A stretch of DNA of 49,739 nucleotides, taken from positions 1-49,739 of the forward strand of contig NZ_CANQTS010000016.1 in NCBI RefSeq assembly GCF_947626835.1. The letters are read 5' to 3'. Source of the DNA: an uncultured Acinetobacter sp. GTDB taxonomy: Bacteria > Pseudomonadota > Gammaproteobacteria > Pseudomonadales > Moraxellaceae. The notes beneath the pieces were generated by a model that was given only the letters and a program-made list of their open reading frames with translations, did no database searches and had not been told where the DNA came from. Below are positions 9,164 to 20,324 of this stretch, in pieces. Made by a program: the position numbers and the translations under genes. Within the stretch, counting starts at the first letter, position 1; each line of letters starts with the position of its first letter.

Positions 9164-10492
9164 CCATGTATTGAGCTCCATTAAGTCTTGCTCATTGAGC
9201 TGTCCGACTGCAGCTTTAAGATTTAACACATTGATTAAATAGTCATATTGGCTATTTAGATAGTCCTGTTTGGCTGCAAATGCGTTGCGCTGCGCCAATA
9301 ATACGTCCACCATATTTTTCAAGCCTTCACGATATTGGGCCTGTGAAGCGAGCGATACATGTTGTGCAGATTGCATAGCAGCTAGACGTGCTTTTAATTT
9401 GGCTTGGTCAGTTTCAACCTGCATATAGGCTTTACGCACCTCAGTATTGGCCTGACGACTAGCTGCATCTACCTCTGCCATGGCTTTTTCAATGCTTAGT
9501 TGCGCTTTTTCAATGTTAATTTTGGTGCGCCCACCATTAAATGCATTCCAATTGACCTCTACCCCCACTTGGTCAAATTGACCATCATTGGCAATGGCAC
9601 TGCTTGGACGTTGTTGGTTATAGCCATAACTTGCCACTGCTTCAACTTGTGGTAAGCGTGCAGCTTGCTCAACCCGTTTGGCGTCTTGTGCATATTGTTG
9701 TTGTAAGCGTGCTTGTTGCAAAGATAAATTGTGGCTTTGTGCCAAATCTTGCCATGCTTGAATATTGTCTGGATACGGCTTTTGATAGTCAAAATCAGCG
9801 CGCAGTACCGCTAAATTTTCACGGTAGGGACCAATCATCTGTTCAAGTTGTTCTTGTGCCAATAACACTTGTACTTGCCCTGCAATACGATTAGCACGTG
9901 CATTTTGATATTGTGCGTCGGCTTCACTCACATCACTGCGTGCCACTAAACCTTGACGCAATTTGGCTTGCATCATATTGAGCTGTTCAAGTAAGGCTTT
10001 TTCTTCTTCCACATAGGCTTGAGTTAATGACTGCTGTCTTAACACATTAAAATAGGCTTGAGCGGTATTTAAGATCTGTTGTTGCTGTTGCAAACGTAAA
10101 TTGATCTCACTCAAAGACAGTGAGGTTTTGACTTGTTTTAAAGCCTGCCATGCATCCCAACGAAATAAAGGTTGTCGTGCTGTCACGGAGGCTTGACGCT
10201 GAGTTGAGCTGCTTGGGACTAAATTGCTATTTTCTAAACCGGGAATGTTAATGGCTTGATTTTTGTTGGTGGCTTGATTTTTACGGATGATATTGGCATT
10301 CACACTCACCGTAGGCAATAAATTACCTTGCGCCAAACCTAAATTAAGTTGATCGACTTGATATTGTAATTGATTGGCTTGCCATGTCGGATCATTCTTT
10401 TGTGCCAACTGATATGCGGTGACTAAATCTAACCCATAACTGCACGGCGCAGCAATCATTAAACCTGCCACAAATAAGAGTTGTTTTTTCAT
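9149..10492 (-). CDS. tolC: TolC-family outer membrane channel protein
   Basis: The 447-residue protein has a signal peptide (MKKQLLFVAGLMIAAPCSYG, cleaved near residue 20) and then DLVTAYQLAQKNDPTWQANQ, the usual TolC mature start. Two structural repeats of alternating coiled-coil helices and strands follow, with YGYNQQRP and a VGVEVNWNAFNGGRTKINIEKA segment in the second half (strand then helix). It is expected to form the outer-membrane exit duct for tripartite efflux pumps or type I secretion. No pump genes are adjacent. The thiC-nudF-cpdA group begins 1.5 kb away on the other strand, as with pseudomonad tolC. Confidence 0.9.
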   Translation of the reverse strand: MKKQLLFVAGLMIAAPCSYGLDLVTAYQLAQKNDPTWQANQLQYQVDQLNLGLAQGNLLPTVSVNANIIRKNQATNKNQAINIPGLENSNLVPSSSTQRQASVTARQPLFRWDAWQALKQVKTSLSLSEINLRLQQQQQILNTAQAYFNVLRQQSLTQAYVEEEKALLEQLNMMQAKLRQGLVARSDVSEADAQYQNARANRIAGQVQVLLAQEQLEQMIGPYRENLAVLRADFDYQKPYPDNIQAWQDLAQSHNLSLQQARLQQQYAQDAKRVEQAARLPQVEAVASYGYNQQRPSSAIANDGQFDQVGVEVNWNAFNGGRTKINIEKAQLSIEKAMAEVDAASRQANTEVRKAYMQVETDQAKLKARLAAMQSAQHVSLASQAQYREGLKNMVDVLLAQRNAFAAKQDYLNSQYDYLINVLNLKAAVGQLNEQDLMELNTWLIQK

Positions 10493-10754
10493 AAAAGTAA
10501 GCCTTAAGCGAGTGCCAAAACAGCGATTTCATCAGAAATAATAGGGGAATAACTTTTGTAGTTTCACTATACTTGTAACGTATTTTTTACATAAATTGCC
10601 TTTTAAAAACGTATCATTTGCTTAAACTATCTTGAGCTTTAGAGTAAAGCTTCAGCATTAACTAAACGCTATCAGAATACTACATATTGATAGCATTTCT
10701 ATATGCATAAATCATGCAAAATATCCTTTCTCCCAAGATCGCAGTTGTGTTCTT

Positions 10755-11786
10755 ATGCTTCCAACATTGTCCTTAACTGATATTAAAAAGTTATTTTTGC
10801 CAGTGTTGTGCTGCGTCTTTTTTGTTGCCTGTCAGCCCTCAGAACGCCCGATTATTCCAGAAACCACCACAGTCAATGATGATAATAAAGTTGAAGTTGA
10901 TTTAAATGCGCTGTGTGAGCAATTAAGCCATGAAATGCAACAAGTCGACCATCAACGTACCTTATTTGTCTTACAGCAAATCAATCAAAATTTAAAAGTG
11001 TGTCTGCCCTTAATGACTACAGCAGAGCAATTAAAACTGCTAGATCATTCTACACACATGTATGAAAAATTCTTATTTGTAGAGCGTACACCCACTCAAC
11101 AAGCGGCTTTTGAGCAATATGTCAACGCAGTTGCTGCTCATCCAACTCTACAGCAACAGCATTTTGAACAAATGAACTTACGTGATCAATACTTAGTGAA
11201 ACACCAAGGTCAAGGCTATGTAGAAGTGGTGACTTTAAATGATGGTGGTGTGGGGTATCGGCGTAGTCCACAATATTTAGCACGTGTCTTTGCACCTTAC
11301 TTACCCGAAGCCGAGCAAGCTTTTATTCAGGCTTTGGCTGATCAAAACACTCAACCTATATTTGATCATCATACGATTCAGGTCGAGCCTTTGATACTTG
11401 CTGAACGTGCCTTGTTTTGGGAAAACTATTTAAAACACTACCCAGATAGTCGTTATGCAAGTGATGCGCGTTATCTGTATCACAGTTATAGCCAATTGCT
11501 GTTTATTGGCAATCATAATGATAAAGTTTCAGAAAATTATCATGGTTTACAGAGCATTGATCCTCAACATTTAGCTGCGATTGAACATTTAGCACAACAG
11601 ACAAAATCTACACTTGGGCAAAAAGCTATACAATTTTTAAAATTAATTCAAAAACATAGCGATTTATCCAGTATAAGTTTAGAGCAAGAATATCAAAACA
11701 CGGTGCGGTCTATTCAACAGGAATTGAATTTAGTACAGGTCAATTTTAATGATAAAAATTGTTTTGCCGATGCCGTATGCAGTTAG
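10755..11786 (+). CDS. Putative lipoprotein of unknown function
   Basis: I do not recognise this 343-residue protein. It has a short charged N-terminus, a hydrophobic segment (about residues 13-25) and a Cys in FFVACQPSE, so it may be a lipoprotein, although FVAC is a poor lipobox. The rest is helical and Gln/His-rich. A conserved-looking strand section, GYVEVVTLNDGGVGYRRSP, and a stretch WENYLKHYPDSRYASDARYL resembling the helix pair of tetratricopeptide repeats or a YfiO/TolA-type segment are visible. The C-terminus ends NDKNCFADAVCS with two cysteines that could form a disulphide in the periplasm. Codon use is host-like. It stands alone between tolC and the thiC riboswitch. Confidence 0.7.
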   Translation: MLPTLSLTDIKKLFLPVLCCVFFVACQPSERPIIPETTTVNDDNKVEVDLNALCEQLSHEMQQVDHQRTLFVLQQINQNLKVCLPLMTTAEQLKLLDHSTHMYEKFLFVERTPTQQAAFEQYVNAVAAHPTLQQQHFEQMNLRDQYLVKHQGQGYVEVVTLNDGGVGYRRSPQYLARVFAPYLPEAEQAFIQALADQNTQPIFDHHTIQVEPLILAERALFWENYLKHYPDSRYASDARYLYHSYSQLLFIGNHNDKVSENYHGLQSIDPQHLAAIEHLAQQTKSTLGQKAIQFLKLIQKHSDLSSISLEQEYQNTVRSIQQELNLVQVNFNDKNCFADAVCS

Positions 11787-11835
11787 ACATTTAGGCTATT
11801 AGTGTTGTTTTTTTAGTCCTGTTACACTGAAGCCC

Positions 11836-11947
11836 GCTTGACGGAGCGCGAGTAATTGACTCGCTGAGATTTGATCAATGTAGTTTTACATTTAATCCAA
11901 AGTACCGTTGAACCTGATCAGGTTAGTACCTGCGTAGGAATCAAGCC
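11836..11947 (+). promoter_or_regulatory. TPP riboswitch (THI element) upstream of thiC
   Basis: The conserved pieces are in order: closing stem GCTTGA (11836-11841) with TCAAGC (11941-11946), ACGGAGCG, the CTGAGAT motif near 11863-11869, and TTGAACCTGATCAGGTTAGTACCTGCGTAGGAA ending at 11940 (given here only as a landmark: AACCTGATC at 11910-11918 and GCGTAGGAA at 11932-11940). It senses thiamine pyrophosphate. A further hairpin (TATGCTTAAA 11969-11978 with TTTAGGCATA 11986-11995) lies between aptamer and thiC start and may belong to the expression platform. Confidence 0.95.
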
Positions 11948-11952
11948 ACTAA

Positions 11953-13911
<1,959 letters not shown>

Positions 13912-13937
13912 AAAGCCTTTTCTCTGCCGTTTATTCT

Positions 13938-13972
13938 CAGTTAGGATGAAGTGAAATACTTCAGCCTAACTG
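13938..13972. repeat. Near-perfect inverted repeat between thiC and nudF
   Basis: CAGTTAGG-A-TGAAGT (13938-13952) pairs with ACTTCA-G-CCTAACTG (13958-13972): 14 pairs with one mismatch and loop GAAAT. There is no T-run after it on the plus strand, so it is not an ordinary intrinsic terminator. It contains an AGGA and a GTG (13951) that could act as a start site, and ends five bases before the ATG at 13978. Confidence 0.8.
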
Positions 13973-13977
13973 TACTT

Positions 13978-14601
13978 ATGACGATTATTAAACAGGCCAC
14001 TTATTTAAAAGATGCGGTTATTATCGAAAAACGTGAACATGCTTTTCGTGGTTTCATTCAGGTTGAAAAAGTAAGTTTGCGACATCGTTTATTTGGGCAA
14101 GATCACTATAGCAAAACTTTGCAACGTGAATTGGTGCATCGCCCTGAAGCCGCAGGGGTACTGATTTATAACGACCAACAACAACAATTCGCTTTAATTG
14201 AACAATTTCGTATTGGCGCGCTCGATGACGCAGCTTCACCATGGCAGCTTGAAATTATTGCCGGTGTGTTAGATGCCGATGAAACGCCTGAAACGTGTTT
14301 GTATCGTGAAGCACAAGAAGAAGCTGGTTGCAGTTTATTTGATGTACAGCCCTTATTTAGTTTCTACCCTTCGGCTGGCGCATGCTCAGAACTTTTTCAT
14401 TTATATGTAGCACAAGCTGAGCTACCAGCCAGTGGTTCAATTTTTAGCATGCCCGATGAAGGAGAAAATATTCAACTGCATGTGTTTGATTACAAAGATC
14501 TAAATCAATTAATGACCACTGGTCGTCTAAAAAATGCACCTGTCATTATGGCATTGCAATGGTTACAACAACATATTAAAACCCTGAGTGATGTCAAGTA
14601 A
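13978..14601 (+). CDS. nudF: ADP-ribose pyrophosphatase, Nudix family
   Basis: The protein hydrolyses ADP-ribose to AMP and ribose-5-phosphate. The Nudix box is complete: G-VLDAD-E-TPETCLY-RE-AQEEAGC (about residues 87-109 from this start), preceded by the family segment ALIEQFRIGAL and WQLEIIAG. Homologues begin a few residues before the segment KDAVIIEKREHAFRGF, so ATG at 13978 is chosen; GTG at 13951, with AGGA four bases before it, would add nine residues. It lies in the inverted-repeat junction after thiC and is followed by cpdA nine bases later, as in E. coli and pseudomonads. Confidence 0.92.
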   Translation: MTIIKQATYLKDAVIIEKREHAFRGFIQVEKVSLRHRLFGQDHYSKTLQRELVHRPEAAGVLIYNDQQQQFALIEQFRIGALDDAASPWQLEIIAGVLDADETPETCLYREAQEEAGCSLFDVQPLFSFYPSAGACSELFHLYVAQAELPASGSIFSMPDEGENIQLHVFDYKDLNQLMTTGRLKNAPVIMALQWLQQHIKTLSDVK

Positions 14602-14610
14602 GAGGCAGAT

Positions 14611-15411
14611 GTGATGAAGCATGCTTTATCCGATGATTTTGTTTTAATTCAAATTTCAGATACACATTTAATGGCTCAGGCTACGAGCGACTTTGTCAAT
14701 GTGAATCCTGAACAGAGCTTTTTAGCGGTTCTTGAGGATATTCAAGCACGTTATCCGCATGCACATGCCTTATTACATACTGGTGATTTAGCACAAGAAG
14801 CGGTCACCTCTACTTATGCGCGTTATTTAAACCAGATTGAGCAACTGGCAATGCCGTCATTTCAAGTGCCCGGCAATCACGATGACATTCGTTTTTTTCC
14901 TTTTTACCAACAGCAAAATACCGCGCATGTCATTGACTTTAATTCATGGAGCTTAGTGTTGCTCAATAGTGCCGTACCACATCAAGTCGATGGTTGGGTC
15001 AATGAAGATCAACTAGAGCAACTCGATGCCTTGTTAAGCGCACGTCCTGAGCAACACATTGTATTGGGTTGTCATCACCATCCATTTGCCATGCAATCGA
15101 ATTGGATCGATCAACACAAACTTAAAAATAGCCAAGCCTTAACGGATGTATTGGCACGACACAGCAATGTAAAAGTGGTTTTATTTGGTCATGTGCATCA
15201 AGAATCATGGCATCAATGGCAAGGGATTGAGTTTTTTTCTAGCCCTTCAACTTGTGTGCAATTTAAACCAAAAAGTGAGGACTTTGCTTTAGGGAAAGAG
15301 GCCCCCGGTTACAGAGTCTTACACTTAAAACATGATGGTAGCTTTAGCACCGAGGTACATCGCCTTACACATCTACAACAGAATATTAATGTTGAAATTT
15401 CAGGTTATTAA
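14611..15411 (+). CDS. cpdA: 3',5'-cyclic-AMP phosphodiesterase, CpdA-like metallophosphoesterase
   Basis: The five metallophosphoesterase motifs are present: QISDTHLMA (residues about 13-21), HTGDLAQEA, VPGNHDD, GCHHHPF and LFGHVHQESW. These bind the binuclear metal centre that hydrolyses cAMP. Length 266 matches CpdA. Start is GTG-ATG at 14611/14614; GAGG at 14602-14605 supports either. It is probably co-transcribed with nudF. In the cell it would lower cAMP and so influence Vfr/CRP-type regulation, which is inferred from family knowledge. Confidence 0.9.
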   Translation: MMKHALSDDFVLIQISDTHLMAQATSDFVNVNPEQSFLAVLEDIQARYPHAHALLHTGDLAQEAVTSTYARYLNQIEQLAMPSFQVPGNHDDIRFFPFYQQQNTAHVIDFNSWSLVLLNSAVPHQVDGWVNEDQLEQLDALLSARPEQHIVLGCHHHPFAMQSNWIDQHKLKNSQALTDVLARHSNVKVVLFGHVHQESWHQWQGIEFFSSPSTCVQFKPKSEDFALGKEAPGYRVLHLKHDGSFSTEVHRLTHLQQNINVEISGY

Positions 15412-15626
15412 CTTTCCATTTTGATTTTTTTGTTTTAAGTTATGCCTTCCCATGGACCCGTGATAATTCGAATCCAAGCATCAAAGACTATTAAAAAGCA
15501 TAAAAAGTCTATATGATGACGACCCCCGAACAGCACAACGCGATTTGGGGTGGATAACAACATCGCATATCACCATATTTTTTTGTGGGTACATACGCTA
15601 CACACATATGATGAGGAATGCCCTAT

Positions 15627-16139
15627 ATGGCGAATGACAACCAAAATCAAGTCTTAAACGAACAAACCGACGTTGTAAAACGTGTGCGTAAGACCAAGCC
15701 AAAGACAACTGAAGGTGGGTCTACTGCGAGCCTATTTGGTATCGAGCCGTATCAGCCTAAGAAAAACGAAGAATATATGTCCGAAGGACAGCTTGAGCAT
15801 TTCAGTCAAATTTTATTGGCATGGAAAGAAGAGCTGATGTCTGAAGTCGATCGTACCTTAAACACCATGCAAGACGAAAATACCGCTTTGCCTGATGTGA
15901 ATGACCGCGCGACACAAGAAGAAGAGTTTGCCATTGAATTACGTACACGTGACCGTGAACGTAAATTAATCCGTAAAATTGAGCAATCAATTCAAGCGAT
16001 TAAAAATGACGACTACGGTTTTTGTGAAACTTGTGGTATCGAAATTGGTTTACGTCGTTTAGAAGCGCGCCCAACTGCGACTTTATGTATCGACTGCAAA
16101 ACCTTGGCTGAGATTAAAGAAAAGCAAAATAACGGTTAA
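15627..16139 (+). CDS. dksA: RNA polymerase-binding transcription factor DksA
   Basis: DksA binds RNA polymerase in the secondary channel and works with ppGpp in the stringent response. The protein has a long helical hairpin with tip motif LPDVNDRATQEEEFAIELR (the acidic Asp pair at the tip) and a zinc finger CETCG...CIDC near the C-terminus. ATG at 15627 is preferred to the in-frame ATG at 15618 because AGGA at 15613-15616 is too close to the latter; this gives 170 residues. A poorly conserved 40-residue basic N-terminal tail precedes the core. gluQ starts two bases after its stop. Confidence 0.95.
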   Translation: MANDNQNQVLNEQTDVVKRVRKTKPKTTEGGSTASLFGIEPYQPKKNEEYMSEGQLEHFSQILLAWKEELMSEVDRTLNTMQDENTALPDVNDRATQEEEFAIELRTRDRERKLIRKIEQSIQAIKNDDYGFCETCGIEIGLRRLEARPTATLCIDCKTLAEIKEKQNNG

Positions 16140-16141
16140 GT

Positions 16142-17074
16142 ATGACTGTTATTGGTGAAGCAACCAAAGCAAGCTTAATGCTTGAACAGCAGCGCAACCC
16201 AGTTTCGCCTCAGCACTACTCAGGTCGGTTCGCGCCTTCGCCAACCGGCCCTTTGCATTTTGGCTCGCTACTGACTGCGGTGGCGAGTTACTGCGATGCG
16301 CGTAGCCAACAGGGTCATTGGTTGGTGCGCATTGAAGATACCGATATCCCACGTATTTATCCCGGTAGCCAAAGCCATATCTTAGCGTGTATTGAAGCTT
16401 TTGGTTTTGAGCCTGACGGCGAGATTATCTTTCAAAAAGACCGTTTAGACATTTACGAACAAGTCTTAGAGCAATTAAAAGCCAAAGATTTGGTCTATGC
16501 TTGCCAATGCACGCGTAAGATGCTCGGTTCTAATCATATTTATCAAGACACCTGCCGCAATTTACATCTGCCCTTTGCCCATCAAGCCATTCGCTTAAAA
16601 GTGGATGAGTTGGAGATTCGTTTTGAAGACCGTTTACAGGGTCGTCATTGTTCGCAATTAAAAACAGAATTGGGTGATTTTGTACTCAAGCGCCGTGATG
16701 GCATTATTAACTATCAAGTGGCAGTGGTGGTGGATGATTATTTGCAAGGCATCACTCATGTGGTACGCGGTGCAGACTTACTTGATAATACCGAACGACA
16801 AATCTATTTGGGTGCGTTACTTGGCTATCCTGAGCTTGTGTATATGCATTTACCCCTTGCCATGAATGATCAAGGACAAAAGCTCTCAAAACAAAATTTA
16901 GCGCAAGCTTTAGACCTGCAACAAGCACCCACATTATTACAACAGGCCATTCATGCACTAGAGCAACCCGCTGTGGATTTGGATGAACCAAAACGTATGT
17001 TAGCGCAAGCGATTGCCCAATGGGATGTCAGTTTAATTCCACGACAAATTGAGTTACAAGGTCATTATCTATAA
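16142..17074 (+). CDS. gluQ: Glutamyl-Q tRNA(Asp) synthetase
   Basis: The enzyme attaches glutamate to queuosine in tRNA(Asp). It resembles the catalytic half of glutamyl-tRNA synthetase: the class I HIGH-like motif in RFAPSPTGPLHFGSLLTAV, RIEDTD, a zinc site built from CQC and Cys in YQDTCRN, GADLLDNT, and the KMSKS-like KLSKQNLA. There is no anticodon-binding domain, so 310 residues is full length. The dksA-gluQ pair, two bases apart, is conserved in gammaproteobacteria and probably co-transcribed. Confidence 0.95.
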   Translation: MTVIGEATKASLMLEQQRNPVSPQHYSGRFAPSPTGPLHFGSLLTAVASYCDARSQQGHWLVRIEDTDIPRIYPGSQSHILACIEAFGFEPDGEIIFQKDRLDIYEQVLEQLKAKDLVYACQCTRKMLGSNHIYQDTCRNLHLPFAHQAIRLKVDELEIRFEDRLQGRHCSQLKTELGDFVLKRRDGIINYQVAVVVDDYLQGITHVVRGADLLDNTERQIYLGALLGYPELVYMHLPLAMNDQGQKLSKQNLAQALDLQQAPTLLQQAIHALEQPAVDLDEPKRMLAQAIAQWDVSLIPRQIELQGHYL

Positions 17075-17122
17075 AGCTAATTTTTTAGGTTAAGATCAGC
17101 TTAAAAGACAAAGGATCATGAG

Positions 17123-17368
17123 ATGTTTTTTATTTTTGGGATTGGACCGAAAACCAAGGTGGTTGAAAAAAAGCAGTTTGCCTGTCCAGTATGTCGCACC
17201 TATAGCAGTTATGAACTCAAACAACAGCGCAATTATTTTTCTTTATTTTTTATTCCGTTAATTCCACTGTCTAAGCCTAAAACAGCCTTTGTGAAGTGTT
17301 TAAACTGTGGCACCCAAATGCCGAGCAATGTCTTGCAACATGCTCAGCAAAAAGGGCCATTTGATTAA
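17123..17368 (+). CDS. Small zinc-ribbon protein of unknown role
   Basis: This 81-residue protein starts MFFIFGIGPKTKVVEKKQF and holds two Cys pairs, CPVC (about residues 21-24) and CLNC (about 59-62), typical of a zinc ribbon, separated by the aromatic stretch NYFSLFFIPLIPLSKPK. Similar small zinc-ribbon proteins are annotated across proteobacteria without an assigned function. AAAGGA lies 7 bases before the ATG. Its TAA overlaps the ftsW stop on the other strand (17365-17368). Confidence 0.8.
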   Translation: MFFIFGIGPKTKVVEKKQFACPVCRTYSSYELKQQRNYFSLFFIPLIPLSKPKTAFVKCLNCGTQMPSNVLQHAQQKGPFD

Positions 17369-18561
17369 AAACTGGATTCTTCACGACTTGGGTTAATGGT
17401 TTGGGTTTGCCGCTCAACTTTAAGTACCAAGGCAATCATCACCGCACACATAATTAAGGATGAACCACCATAACTAATAAACGGTAAGGTTAAACCTTTG
17501 GTTGGCAATAAGCCCATGTTCATACCGGCGTTTACCAAAATTTGCAGCAAGAAAATAATCGCAATGCCATATACCAAGTAACCTGCACGTAAATACTGAT
17601 TACGTAAGGCACGATGCGCGATTTTGATGGAACAGGCTAACATTAAAAAGCTTAGGATCATTAAAATGGCAAAACCAAAAAAGCCAAATTCTTCGGCATA
17701 AATGGCCAACATAAAGTCGGTATGTGCTTCGGGTAAGTACGACATTTTTTGCATACTGTGCCCAAGCCCCACCCCAAAGAACTCTCCTCGTCCAAAGGCC
17801 ATTAAGGCATTAGACAACTGATAACCCACGCCCAATTGGTCATCCCAAGGATTAGTAAACGACATTAAGCGTTCAAAGCGATAAGGCTCAAAGATAATCA
17901 ATGCGCTAAAGGCAAGTAAGATGGCCACAAAGGCAATAATAAACTGAATCACTGGTGCACCTGCTAAGAAAAACACACCCAACATCATCAGCGCAATCAC
18001 CACCGTTGCACCCAAATCTGGCTCTTTAATAATTAAACCAACCGTGAGTAGCATCACCACACCTAAGCGGAATAAGGCTGAAAACTTATTCCTCACCTCT
18101 TGCGAGCGTCGCACCACATAGTCGGCGGTAAAGATCGCCATGGCAACCTTCGCTACCTCTGTAGCTTGTAAGGTAAAACCTGCAATACGAATCCAACGGG
18201 TTGAACCATTGACCTCTGTACCCACAACCAATACCGCTGCAAGCAACAATATCGTCGCAATCCAAATTGGAAAGGCATTTTTAAACCACATCTCGATGGG
18301 CACACGATAGGCCACCAAAGCTGCCACTGCTGCCACAGCAATTGAAATGCCATGCCGAATCACATAATGAAATGGATTTTCATGTAAGCGATCGGCATAC
18401 GGCATCGAAGCCGAAGCCACCATAATTGAGCCAATACACAGCAATGCCAAGACACAAAAAATCAAGGTATTGCGTACTGTAATTTGCTCAGGCATTTTCG
18501 GTGCAATGTACTGATACCATTGCTGTAATTTCAGGATGGTTGTCTGCGCAAAGCCCACCAT
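17365..18561 (-). CDS. ftsW: Peptidoglycan glycosyltransferase FtsW (SEDS family)
   Basis: FtsW polymerises septal peptidoglycan together with its cognate class B PBP. The 398-residue protein has about ten membrane helices and the SEDS motifs: NPFHYVIRHG near helix 2, the loop GSTRWIRIAGFTLQATEVAK containing the family's RW and Glu, KEPDLGATVV with the catalytic-region Asp, and the C-terminal PTKGLTLPFISYGGSSL that separates FtsW from other members. It follows murD after 19 bases, so the two form one unit. No other division or cell-wall (dcw) genes are nearby. Confidence 0.95.
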   Translation of the reverse strand: MVGFAQTTILKLQQWYQYIAPKMPEQITVRNTLIFCVLALLCIGSIMVASASMPYADRLHENPFHYVIRHGISIAVAAVAALVAYRVPIEMWFKNAFPIWIATILLLAAVLVVGTEVNGSTRWIRIAGFTLQATEVAKVAMAIFTADYVVRRSQEVRNKFSALFRLGVVMLLTVGLIIKEPDLGATVVIALMMLGVFFLAGAPVIQFIIAFVAILLAFSALIIFEPYRFERLMSFTNPWDDQLGVGYQLSNALMAFGRGEFFGVGLGHSMQKMSYLPEAHTDFMLAIYAEEFGFFGFAILMILSFLMLACSIKIAHRALRNQYLRAGYLVYGIAIIFLLQILVNAGMNMGLLPTKGLTLPFISYGGSSLIMCAVMIALVLKVERQTQTINPSREESSF

Positions 18562-18580
18562 ACATCGTTCCTTTTATTTT

Positions 18581-19951
<1,371 letters not shown>

Positions 19952-20013
19952 TTAAACTGGCAAAATGTTAGCACTTTGGCTTTTTGTGTTTTAGCTTTTT
20001 TTGTGTCTAGGCG

Positions 20014-20038
20014 TAAAAAAGCCGCTCAGTTGAGCGGC
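20014..20038 (-). terminator. Intrinsic terminator of the feo operon
   Basis: GCCGCTCA (20021-20028) and TGAGCGGC (20031-20038) form a GC-rich stem; reading on the minus strand it is followed by six T. It lies 17 bases after the stop of the last feo gene. Confidence 0.88.
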
Positions 20039-20054
20039 TGCAAGGTCTTTTAGC

Positions 20055-20306
20055 TTATTTCCATTTTACAGCTTGAGCTTGTGGCTTTTGCTGTTGTGGC
20101 TGATCACTTTGGCTACAATCACAACTACCACCGCACCCGGCTGCCATAGCAGGCTTTAACCATTTGGCCAAACGTGGCAAACCGCGTTGCTCAGCTGTTT
20201 GGGCTAAGTTTAAAAATAACTTAAAAGATGTCTTTGGAAACACCTTTTTAAATACCACCAACGTACTCCACAGTACCAATACAGCAATAATTAAACCTTC
20301 CAACAT
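20055..20306 (-). CDS. FeoB-associated Cys-rich membrane protein
   Basis: The 83-residue protein has one N-terminal membrane helix (about residues 3-20), a helical stretch with LAQTAEQRGLPRLAKWL, then a cysteine cluster GCGGSCDCSQSD and a Gln-rich tail. Small proteins of this form are often encoded right after feoB and are named FeoB-associated; function is unproven, and the cysteines suggest metal or redox contact. Its start lies 18 bases after the feoB stop, so it belongs to the feoAB operon. It is not clearly homologous to winged-helix FeoC. Confidence 0.8.
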   Translation of the reverse strand: MLEGLIIAVLVLWSTLVVFKKVFPKTSFKLFLNLAQTAEQRGLPRLAKWLKPAMAAGCGGSCDCSQSDQPQQQKPQAQAVKWK

Positions 20307-20324
20307 CTTTTAAGCTCCTACAGT

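Noticed and set aside
20055..20306. The small feo protein as FeoC
   Set aside because: It has a membrane helix and a Cys cluster, not the winged-helix fold of FeoC.
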